From Clostridia bacterium (lineage in GTDB: Bacteria > Bacillota_A > Clostridia > TANB77 > CAG-508), in assembly GCA_017621295.1 (NCBI GenBank), contig JAGATI010000011.1, positions 1 to 27,965 of the forward strand: a DNA stretch of 27,965 nucleotides. The letters run 5' to 3'. The notes beneath the pieces are model-generated. The model had not been told where the DNA came from, did not search any database, and saw only the letters and a program-made list of their open reading frames with translations. Of the stretch, positions 8,441-16,600 are shown piece after piece. Position 1 is the first letter of the stretch. Every line of letters begins with the position of its first letter. A program made the position numbers and the translations under genes.

Positions 8441-11140
8441 TTAGTTTGTTATAAATACTGTATTGTCTGGATGATTTATGTTGTTGTATTCTCCTTTAGT
8501 ACCAACCCATAAGTATGTTGGATTTGATGGACTGTTTACTCCACTTCCATTAGATGCGGTAGCTCTAAATACAACATCTTGTATAATAGTTTCAAGATAT
8601 TTTACTCTCTTTACTAAATCTTCAAATTCTTGTTTGAAGACTAATCCATCTTTATTAAATCCTGTACCATCATCTATAGCATATAAAGTATGTTCATTTA
8701 TCTTATTTACATTTCTAAGATTACTATAGTCTGCAGCTGTACCTCTCCATAACTTAGTTACAGGACCTTGATAAGACACTACTATTGGTTGAGAATTGAC
8801 ATATGAAATCTGATTGTTTCTCACTTCAAATACATTATGTCTTGTAGTTTCTGAACTGCCATCACCAACAGAAAATATTATATATGAACTATCTGCAACT
8901 TTTAAATTTTCTAATACACCATTGTCATCAATATATCTCATGTTGTTTCCGGTAATATTAAATATACCCGATGCATGTTCAGCACCACTAGATGTTATTG
9001 TTTCATATCCTTCTGCATGAGATGCTAAACCATTTGCTTGTACATTTACACCTTCAGCATGAGAACTTGGAGAACTTGCAATATTGTTATTGCCTTCTGC
9101 ATGACTATAATTTCCTGCCGCTGTTGTATTATATCCTTCTGCATGAGATGATTGTCCATTTGCTTCTGTACTATTACCTTCTGCATGACTATAATTTCCT
9201 GTTGATGTTGTATCATAGCCTTCTGCATGAGAAGCTCTACCATTAGCGTTAGTTTGATTACCTTCTGCATGAGAAGCTTCAAGTTTAGCAGTTGTACGTA
9301 ATCCTTCTGCATGTGAATAACTTCCAATAGCATAAGAATTATATCCCTCAACATGTGAAGAAGTTCCCATAGCGTAAGAATAATATCCCTCAGCATGTGA
9401 ATGTGATCCATATGCATATGTATATTTGCCTTCAGTGTGTGAACTGTTTCCATATGCAATAGTATAATTGCCTTCAGCATGTGAACTGTTTCCATATGTA
9501 ATATTATAAGTTCCTTCCGTATGAGATACTTCACCTATGGCATTTGTATATGATCCTTCAGCATGAGATATTCTTCCAATAGAATATGTATTAGAACCTT
9601 CAGCATGTCCATAATGTGCATCTTTAACAACATAAGTAACAAAGCCTTCAGTATGAGAATTTACACCTATAGCTCTTGTATTGAAGCCTTCTGCATGAGA
9701 AGAATTTCCCATTGCATAACTCATCTGACCTTCTGCATGACTATATGCCGCTAATGCCCCTGTATGCCATCCTTCAGCATGACTTGAATCTCCTAATGCA
9801 TATGTATGATCATTTTCAGCATGACTGTATGTGCCATATGTTACTGAAGAACCACCTTCAACAACAGAATATCTTCCATATGCAACTGTATTTATTCCTG
9901 TTGATAAGCTACCTATTCCATATGCATGTGTACCAATACCAAATGATACTGTGTATGAACCAAATGCTACAGTATTTGTACCACCACTAAAAGATCCTAC
10001 ACCATTTGCTGTTGTATATACACCTTGAGAATGAGAAGCTATTCCAATAGCATATGTTTGTGATCCTTCTGCATGAGAATTTATTCCACTAGCATATGTA
10101 TTATAGCCTTCAACATGCGAATTTTTTCCATAAGAATAAGAATTTTGACCTTCTGCATGAGAATTGTCACCATTTGCATATGTTGACAATCCTTCAGCAT
10201 GTGAATTTACAGCTTTAGAATAAGTAGAATTTCCTTCTGCATGTGAATTTGTTCCTGTTGCATATGAGTTGAATCCTTGTGCAGTAGCATTTTCAGATCC
10301 TGTATAGGTGCTATGTCCAAATGAAGTTGCATTCTTTGCATTAGCTATAGTAGCTTCTCCAAATGCAGTTGAATTTTCTCCATGTGCATATGAATGTATT
10401 CCCCAAGTATGAGATTGTGCTCCATAGGAATATGTATCTAATCCTTCAGCATGAGAGTTTTCTCCAATAGAATATGACAATTTGCCTTCAACATGGGAAT
10501 TTGCCCCTATAGCATAAGTATTCAATCCTTCAGCATGAGAGTTTGTTGCAAGATTTCCAGTATATGTATTGTAGCCTTCAGTATGGCTATATGTTCCATA
10601 TGCTACAGTGAGTCCACCTTCAGTATGAGAAAATGTTGCATATGCAGATGTGTTTCCACCTTCAGCATGTGCACCTACGGCATCTATACTGTTATGAATG
10701 TCACCTTCAGTAAAGTCATGGTCATGAACTTTACCAGCAACATATGTATTGTAGCCTTCAGTATGAGAATATGCTGCATAAGCATATGTCTTATATCCTT
10801 GGGCTTCTGAAAAGTCACCTACAGCATAAGTCCCATATCCACCAGCATGTGAATATGATCCAAATGCATATGAAAGACCACCATCTGCTTTTGAATACCT
10901 TCCTCTAGCTATATTATTATCTAAATCATTGAATACCTCACCATAAGCAACTGTACCAGGGTATACATTACCAAATGGCATTCCTTCATGCCATATTGTT
11001 CTATGATTCATATCAAATATCAATGAATCATAATATGCAGCCATATAAGCAACTGGTATATAGCCGCTATATATCTCCTTGCCAGCTTTATCTTTAGCTA
11101 TTTCGGGATGTATGTATGTATAAAAGAGTTTATTTGACAT
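8441..11140 (-). CDS. Tail fibre with SHAEG (YadA-head/Hep_Hag-type) repeats, 899 aa
   Basis: A probable receptor-binding or long tail fibre. The N-terminal ~80 residues (including 'YSGYIPVAYMAAYYDSL' and 'GEVFNDLDNN') look like a virion attachment domain. Residues ~80-725 consist of about 46 copies of a 14-residue repeat with consensus SHAEGxxTxAxGxx, known from YadA-like heads to form a trimeric beta-roll. The C-terminal part contains a beta region, a short coiled coil ('FEDLVKRVKYLETIIQDVV') and two copies of a motif found in phage tail proteins: 'LWRGTAADYSNL..TLYAI' and 'LWVGTKGEYNNI..TVFIT'. In many fibres SHAEG repeats lead into a Peptidase_G2 domain; here that domain is absent and a stand-alone version lies nearby at 12277-12876. 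The gene is monocistronic, with a promoter motif upstream and a terminator downstream. The start ATG follows AGAGAGACAAT. Confidence 0.88.
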   Translation of the reverse strand: MSNKLFYTYIHPEIAKDKAGKEIYSGYIPVAYMAAYYDSLIFDMNHRTIWHEGMPFGNVYPGTVAYGEVFNDLDNNIARGRYSKADGGLSYAFGSYSHAGGYGTYAVGDFSEAQGYKTYAYAAYSHTEGYNTYVAGKVHDHDFTEGDIHNSIDAVGAHAEGGNTSAYATFSHTEGGLTVAYGTYSHTEGYNTYTGNLATNSHAEGLNTYAIGANSHVEGKLSYSIGENSHAEGLDTYSYGAQSHTWGIHSYAHGENSTAFGEATIANAKNATSFGHSTYTGSENATAQGFNSYATGTNSHAEGNSTYSKAVNSHAEGLSTYANGDNSHAEGQNSYSYGKNSHVEGYNTYASGINSHAEGSQTYAIGIASHSQGVYTTANGVGSFSGGTNTVAFGSYTVSFGIGTHAYGIGSLSTGINTVAYGRYSVVEGGSSVTYGTYSHAENDHTYALGDSSHAEGWHTGALAAYSHAEGQMSYAMGNSSHAEGFNTRAIGVNSHTEGFVTYVVKDAHYGHAEGSNTYSIGRISHAEGSYTNAIGEVSHTEGTYNITYGNSSHAEGNYTIAYGNSSHTEGKYTYAYGSHSHAEGYYSYAMGTSSHVEGYNSYAIGSYSHAEGLRTTAKLEASHAEGNQTNANGRASHAEGYDTTSTGNYSHAEGNSTEANGQSSHAEGYNTTAAGNYSHAEGNNNIASSPSSHAEGVNVQANGLASHAEGYETITSSGAEHASGIFNITGNNMRYIDDNGVLENLKVADSSYIIFSVGDGSSETTRHNVFEVRNNQISYVNSQPIVVSYQGPVTKLWRGTAADYSNLRNVNKINEHTLYAIDDGTGFNKDGLVFKQEFEDLVKRVKYLETIIQDVVFRATASNGSGVNSPSNPTYLWVGTKGEYNNINHPDNTVFITN
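8955..10910 (-). repeat. About 46 tandem 42-nt/14-residue SHAEG repeats
   Basis: The DNA repeats with 42-nt periodicity, each unit containing variants of 'CCTTCTGCATGAGAA' on the plus strand (encoding SHAEG on the minus). Some neighbouring units are nearly identical, for example around 9420-9500. One irregular insertion lies near 10680-10740 (sequence 'KVHDHDFTEGDIHNSID') and another near 9600-9640. Unit number could change through slippage or recombination. Confidence 0.9.
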
Positions 11141-11168
11141 ATTGTCTCTCTAACTGTGTTTCTCTATG

Positions 11169-11188
11169 TATATATTAAAAATAAAAGT
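11169..11188 (-). promoter_or_regulatory. Candidate phage promoter motif for the tail fibre gene
   Basis: The minus strand reads CTTTTATTTTTAATATATAC, about 30-48 nt before the fibre start at 11140. It shares the ATTTTTA(A)TATATA pattern with three other unit starts. Its first bases are also the U-tract of the terminator at 11184-11212. Confidence 0.5.
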
Positions 11189-11212
11189 CGGGGATTAGTT
11201 GTCCCCGACTTT
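11184..11212 (-). terminator. Terminator of the glycosyltransferase operon
   Basis: Stem of 11 bp (AAAGTCGGGGA paired with TCCCCGACTTT) with a 7-nt loop, 22 nt after the stop of the GT2 gene. On the minus strand it runs into TTTTATTTTTAA. GC-rich stem and U-tract fit an intrinsic terminator. Confidence 0.9.
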
Positions 11213-11234
11213 ACAAATATCATATAACATAATC

Positions 11235-12269
11235 TCACATACCAGGCAAATGATTCAAATCTCTCATTTGTGTTTCTTTTATAGGTTTTTCTATTGGTTG
11301 TATCAATGGTTTTTGATCATCCATGACTTTTGGTGGATTCACTGTTATGTCATCTTCAACATGATATGTCTTTTCTTTATATGAATCTGGATATAAGAAA
11401 CTCAACATATATGTATTAAGTCTTGACATTTCATTGAATCCCTCATTTTCTGATGAATGATTTGCCATCAATGCTTCAATGTCTATCATAGAACGAGTAT
11501 ACATTGCTTTGAGAAGCTCATAGTCATCTTTAAATCTTTCAAAATGAGAAGCTATAGCAGTTATTGTACCTATTCTTGTCTCAACCCAATTATTTCGTAT
11601 TATAGAACCAGTAGCTGCTCGATAATTTATTTCAGCAGTTGGCATTATAATTATCTTTTTAGCATTCCATACCCAAACAGGAATTGTTCTTACATCTTCA
11701 AATGTACGTTCATCACTGTATGTATATGATTCTACTATAGATCGTCTATAAATTTTTGACCAGACATTGAACTTTATCAGATTGTCTTTAAATAGACATA
11801 ACTCAGCAAGATTTCTATTTGTTATAGCTATTTCTTTAGGTGCTACAGATGGAGTTTGTGATCCATTAGCTTGATTATAGATAATGCCATATTCAACTAT
11901 GTCAGCATCTTTTGATGTTATGTCGTTATATGCTCTAAGAATGAAGTCTCTATGCATATAATAGTCATCAGCATCTAAAAACATGAAATAGTTTCCTGTT
12001 GCATTCTCTATACCAAACTTTCTAGCACCACCACAACCAAGATTATTTTCTGGTTCAACTTTCTTCCATTCAAACCAATCTTTAATTGGTGTATTAGCTA
12101 TATAGTTGTCAATAATCTCTTCTGAATTGTCAGGTGACTTATCATTTACTAATATGTATTCAACAGTAAATCTCTTTGGATCTCCAATTTGAGAATATAC
12201 TGAATTTATGGCATTTACTATAAACTCCTTAGCATTATAGTAAGTTGTTATTATACTAATCTTATCCAT
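11235..12269 (-). CDS. Family 2 (GT-A) glycosyltransferase
   Basis: A 344-aa glycosyltransferase, expected to move a sugar from a nucleotide-sugar donor to an acceptor. The GT2 pattern is complete at the N-terminus: 'ISIITTYYNA' at residues 4-13, 'ILVNDKSPD' at 39-47 (D43 expected to contact the nucleotide), 'NNLGCGGARKFGI' at 75-87 and 'FMFLDADDYY' at 95-104, where D99-A-D101 is the metal-binding DxD. The C-terminal ~130 residues are variable and end in a Pro/Lys-rich tail. No signal peptide or membrane segment is present, so it should act in the cytoplasm of the infected cell. It lies 7 nt after the Peptidase_G2-like gene and next to the fibre gene, so modification of a virion fibre, envelope sugar or DNA base are all possible; the acceptor cannot be read from sequence. 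Confidence 0.9.
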   Translation of the reverse strand: MDKISIITTYYNAKEFIVNAINSVYSQIGDPKRFTVEYILVNDKSPDNSEEIIDNYIANTPIKDWFEWKKVEPENNLGCGGARKFGIENATGNYFMFLDADDYYMHRDFILRAYNDITSKDADIVEYGIIYNQANGSQTPSVAPKEIAITNRNLAELCLFKDNLIKFNVWSKIYRRSIVESYTYSDERTFEDVRTIPVWVWNAKKIIIMPTAEINYRAATGSIIRNNWVETRIGTITAIASHFERFKDDYELLKAMYTRSMIDIEALMANHSSENEGFNEMSRLNTYMLSFLYPDSYKEKTYHVEDDITVNPPKVMDDQKPLIQPIEKPIKETQMRDLNHLPGM

Positions 12270-12276
12270 ATTGTAA

Positions 12277-12876
12277 TTATGCCATATTTTTGTTCAATAT
12301 TATTACTGTTGATTCTGACACCCTTTCTGTAATGTAGAACTTATGCTTTCCATTAATATATGGGACAGCTGTTCCTGCTAATCTAGCATCCATACCAACA
12401 TAAGGTTGACAAAATTCACCAACTTTACATTTACCATTATCCCTTACTATAACCTTTCCAGATAAGTTGACTTTAACCCATTCTTTACGTAATGATCTCT
12501 TTACATACTTTCTGTGTTTGTCATAATTTGGATTAGTAACTTTAATATAATGTTCCCATGGTTGTGTAGATATATAGCTGAATTCATTATGTTGATCATA
12601 TTGTTTAATACCAACAGCTAATCGTTCCTTTTTAAGAAAATTGTCTCCATACTCATTATACATGAAAGCATCGTGCCAATATTCTGGATCATTAGATACA
12701 CATAATGCACTAACTGTAGACACACCTACAAGCACACCATCATCTTGCCAATATGGTTCTATCTTTTCTGGCTCATTCTTACTAAATTGTACAAACAGAC
12801 CGTATGTTGAATTTGGAATTGTTTGCCATTCAAACATTTCAGTATATCCGTTCTGTCTTACAAATTCATCTTCCAT
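12277..12876 (-). CDS. Stand-alone Peptidase_G2-like protein (fibre autoprotease/chaperone domain)
   Basis: A 199-aa protein that appears to be a complete Peptidase_G2-type domain. In this family the domain sits at the C-terminus of phage fibres or spikes, helps trimer folding and is released by self-cleavage. Matching elements in order: 'YTEMFEW' at 11-17 (family Y-A-E-x-F-E-W), 'YGLFV' at 25-29, 'DDGVLVGVST' at 45-54, 'YWHDAFMYNEYGDN' at 66-79, 'NPNYDKHRKYVKRSLRKEW' near 116-134, 'GKVIVRDNGKCKVGEF' near 140-155, and a final strand 'RVSESTVIIL'. The unusual point is that the protein begins directly at the domain, with only ten residues before YTEMFEW, instead of being fused to a fibre. It stands 8 nt after the 148-aa gene and 7 nt before GT2, two genes upstream of the SHAEG fibre. 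The catalytic residues were not assigned, and self-cleavage may be lost. Confidence 0.75.
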   Translation of the reverse strand: MEDEFVRQNGYTEMFEWQTIPNSTYGLFVQFSKNEPEKIEPYWQDDGVLVGVSTVSALCVSNDPEYWHDAFMYNEYGDNFLKKERLAVGIKQYDQHNEFSYISTQPWEHYIKVTNPNYDKHRKYVKRSLRKEWVKVNLSGKVIVRDNGKCKVGEFCQPYVGMDARLAGTAVPYINGKHKFYITERVSESTVIILNKNMA

Positions 12877-12884
12877 AAAGCTTA

Positions 12885-13331
12885 TTAACGAGTATATTTT
12901 TGCTCTGCCAACTCTTTAGCCTTACCAGATGCTATAATTTCTTGTTTTGTCTTAATGAAAGACTTATTTTGTGAATATAGAATTCCCTCAAGAATTGGCT
13001 TTATTTCATACCATGATACTTTATGATCAAACTTAATAGTAGCAATAGGTGAAATCATAGCATTCTCATGTGCCTTCTCAATTCCTTGCTCTTTCTTAAT
13101 TTTTGTATCATTGGGGTGTTGACGAGATATGCCAACAAGTGCAACATATTTTAAAATATTATCACTTGGTGTACACAACTTATACAAATCGGCAACTACA
13201 CGTGTTGCGGTGTATGTTCCTGTTTTGATGTATGTACGACCGTTAATTGTAACTTCCGTAGCATATTCACGATCTTTTCCAAAATCTGTGTAAACAAAAG
13301 TGTTTACTAATTCCTTTGCTAGAAAATCCAT
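12885..13331 (-). CDS. Protein of unknown function, 148 aa
   Basis: Not recognised. It is a mixed alpha/beta soluble protein without signal peptide or membrane segment. Visible features are an N-terminal strand region ('REYATEVTINGRTYIKTG'), a central segment 'ALVGISRQHPNDTKIKKEQG' followed by 'EKAHENAMISPIATI', and a Lys-rich helical C-terminus ('IKTKQEIIASGKAKELAEQK'). It is the second gene of the leftward operon that includes the Peptidase_G2-like and GT2 genes (8-nt spacing to the next). The start ATG follows AATATAAG, with no strong Shine-Dalgarno. Its position suggests a link to fibre maturation or modification, but nothing in the sequence proves it. Confidence 0.75.
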   Translation of the reverse strand: MDFLAKELVNTFVYTDFGKDREYATEVTINGRTYIKTGTYTATRVVADLYKLCTPSDNILKYVALVGISRQHPNDTKIKKEQGIEKAHENAMISPIATIKFDHKVSWYEIKPILEGILYSQNKSFIKTKQEIIASGKAKELAEQKYTR

Positions 13332-13390
13332 CTTATATTACTTGTTTTAATTTGTGTTAAAATATTATGATTTAAATATAGTAATTCAAT

Positions 13391-13573
13391 TTAGCATTTT
13401 TCAATCAACTTATTAAATTCATCAAATGTCATATTTAAATTTTCTTTTGTAATCATTTCAGCATCCATAGGATAGTTTCTTATTTCATCTATAGTCTCAT
13501 CAAAAAGCTTTCTTGCCCGTTTGATATCTATATCTTTTGACTTAATTATAAATTGTAACAAATCATCTACCAT
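13391..13573 (-). CDS. Small acidic helical protein, 60 aa, unknown function
   Basis: Not recognised. The product is predicted helical throughout, acidic, and ends 'NMTFDEFNKLIEKC'. It lies 59 nt before the 148-aa gene on the same strand and begins at the divergent region shared with the rightward giant-protein gene. The ATG follows GTGAGAT, which may be a weak ribosome-binding site. No hairpin terminator separates it from the following gene, so it may be the first gene of that operon. A chance ORF is less likely given the compact neighbourhood but cannot be excluded. Confidence 0.55.
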   Translation of the reverse strand: MVDDLLQFIIKSKDIDIKRARKLFDETIDEIRNYPMDAEMITKENLNMTFDEFNKLIEKC

Positions 13574-13643
13574 ATCTCACTGAATATATGATTATTTGAT
13601 ATTAAATATAGAAATATGTATCAGAATATTTCAATATAAAATG

Positions 13644-13664
13644 CTATTTTTAATATATATAAAA
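13644..13664 (+). promoter_or_regulatory. Candidate phage promoter motif for the giant Ig/BACON genes
   Basis: CTATTTTTAATATATATAAA lies about 25-45 nt before the start codon at 13689 and matches the pattern seen at three other unit starts. It sits in the 115-bp divergent region between the leftward 60-aa gene and the rightward giant genes. No matching motif was found for the leftward direction in this region. Confidence 0.5.
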
Positions 13665-13688
13665 GTTAATTTTTAGCAATATCTCAAT

Positions 13689-16600
13689 ATGATTCTTATA
13701 GGAAAGAGTAATTATGACATGGCTGACTTATGGGTGCATGACTATAATGATGCGTATGGCGTGCATTTTGGTATTGATTCATCTATATGGAAAGATAAGC
13801 CAAATGGCAATCCATTTGTTGACGATCATAATACAGCACAATTTGCATATAAGGATTCAACAGGTCAATATATATCTAAGATAAATGGATATAAGTTTGA
13901 ATATGACATAAATCCATTTATATATCCACATGAAGATAGAGGTGAGACATTTAATGAAGCAAAATTCAGATATGAAATGTCACCTTTCATTACACAAGGA
14001 TTAGATGGTGATCATCAACACCCAATAATTGCAGTATTCTGGGGATCAAAATACATATGGCCAACAAGAAACATCAGGAATGCAGAAAATAAAGTAACTT
14101 ATGTATTCCAAGACTATTCTAATGATGATAGAGGTACCATGACACCTTCTAATAGAAATAAGAGCATAAATAAAGAAGGTGGAAACTTTACTATATATCT
14201 TGATACTCATAATACTGTACGTCTATATAAGTGCAACTATTATTTTAAAGTTGAATCATCTGTAGGTAAGAGCTGGATTCATATTGAAAATGGAACACCA
14301 GCAAAAAATGCTCAGAACATATTGAACAATAAAGACAAAACTATAGTAAGGGATGGTAATCCTTATGAAGGTTGTGTATGGTGGGACTATTCTATAAATA
14401 ACACTAATAATGAGCTAATAGGTGTTCAACTAAAAGAGAATGCAAATGCAGACAGCACACTTAAAGTTACAGTAGAGCCAAATAAGTCTGTATATCCAAG
14501 AACTGGAATAATTACATTATGTAATCAATACGATCAATATAAGGGAGTATATGTAGGTAAGACACAGGGAAATGGAACAGAAACTATAGTATATACTATA
14601 AATCAACCTGCAGATAACATAAGATTTACTGACTTCAAATTCTATAATAATGACAATACTTCAGCATCAATATATACTGGTTGTTATGGACCTATGATAA
14701 GTGTTGGTGGTAGAGGTTGGATATACTTTAAGATAACAGGAGATTCTACATTAGGTGCAAATAGAGTATTTGGTGAATTTCCTTGTCAAGATTCATCTAA
14801 GATAACAATAACAGATACTGCTAATATTGTAAGCATAGGAGAGCCAACATACAATCCAGGAACAGGAATATGGACAGCAAGTGTAGACTTTCCTTCTAAT
14901 GCTAATTCAGGTTCATCAATATTCAATGGAAATGTTTCTGTTACAGCAAATCCACAAAAAGCATCTTATGAAGAAGGCTCAAAAATTCAGCTTATTGCTG
15001 GTGGAATAACAAGTTCAATTAGTGCAGGATCTGGCATAAGAACTGCATACATAAATGTAAGCATAAGTTCAAGCTTAACTGGAGATGATCCAAAATATGT
15101 TGGTACACCATCAGGTACAATATGTTATACACAAAATGGTAAGTCTGCTGGTAAGCCACAAACACCAACATATAAATATGAAGTTGTTGGAAATGCAAAC
15201 AATTGGTTGTCAGTATCACAAACTGGCACCATAACATTTAAAGCAAACAATACTGGAGTTGAACGTTGTGCAACAATAAAAGTCACATGTAATGAAAACA
15301 GCAAATATACAACTATAACAGTATGTCAAGCAGCAACATCTTACAACTTTGGAGATGATGGTGCATACATAAAGTTCTATGAAGATGCTGCTGGTACTAA
15401 AGAGACAACTAACTATGGACCAGTTTCAGGAACAGAAGAATCAACACAGACAATATATTTTAAAGTATTTGGAAAGAATGGCAATGGAGATTTCAAAGAA
15501 CTTGATGATGTATCTAAAATAACTTCTATATATTCTAATACATGCTATCCTCAGATAAGTTCTGACAACAATACTTTGAAATATAATGGAAGTACATTCA
15601 GTTGTGATGTTAAGTTCAATTCTAACAATGGTTCAACAAATAAGATTTCTGGTAATTTAGATGCTACTGCAACTATAGCAGAGTATAAAGCAGGATCTAA
15701 ATCAAAGATATTTGTGAGTGGATTGCGAATAGACAATAGTGGCAACATATATCCAGAAGCAAAGACACATAAAGTAACAGTTCAGGTTGATGGTAAGCTA
15801 GAATCATCTTGTAACATAAGGCAAAATGCAGGAATCATATCTAGTGATAACATAACAACAATATCTTATTTATTCACTGTTGGTGGTGATTCATTAAGCT
15901 GGATAACAAGACCATACCCAACAAATGAACTTAGAGAATTAATATGGACAGAAAATACTAGTGATACAATAAGAGGTGGTTCAAGAGAAGATGTTTCTGT
16001 AACCATAACATGTGAGCAAGATCCAAGCTATTCTATAACTATATATCCTAAGCAATATTGTGACAACTCACAATTCTTTCCAGTGGAAGCTAAGATAACT
16101 GACATAGAATGGACAATACTAGAATTTTATGATTATTTGTTTGAAAATACAATTGTAGAAATACCAGTAAATTCAACAAATAAAATGCAATATAATTATC
16201 AAAATGAAAATGGTGGCTCTATTACTGAAACATTTAAGATAAAGGGTAAAGTGACATTTGATGATGGCACATTTTCAGAAGTATATTATGGAGCTTCATC
16301 TTCTATAGTTACACCTACTAGCTTATTAAATATTTCTGTTATTGAAAATACATCTGTTTCTGTAAGTACATCATCTATAAGTGGTTCAGGTGACTATACA
16401 GTAAACATAAACTATGGAGCTACGTCAAGTACAACAGAGCAACAAATTGCTACTATTAAGTTTACTGTTAAGTCAGGAACAAGCAATGGCATAACTTGGC
16501 CAACAACAACATTCAATGTTGATGGTAAAGATATTGTGATATATCAAGCTCCATATAGTGGAGGAACAACTACAGAGACAACATATTATGCATATTTAGA

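Noticed and set aside
9046..9534. Out-of-frame minus-strand ORF of 162 codons in the fibre gene
   Set aside because: It is Met/Leu/His-rich repetition produced by reading the SHAEG repeat in another frame.
8955..10910. Regular short repeats that resemble a CRISPR array
   Set aside because: The 42-nt period is a whole number of codons within an intact gene and encodes the SHAEG protein repeat; there are no distinct spacers and no cas genes.
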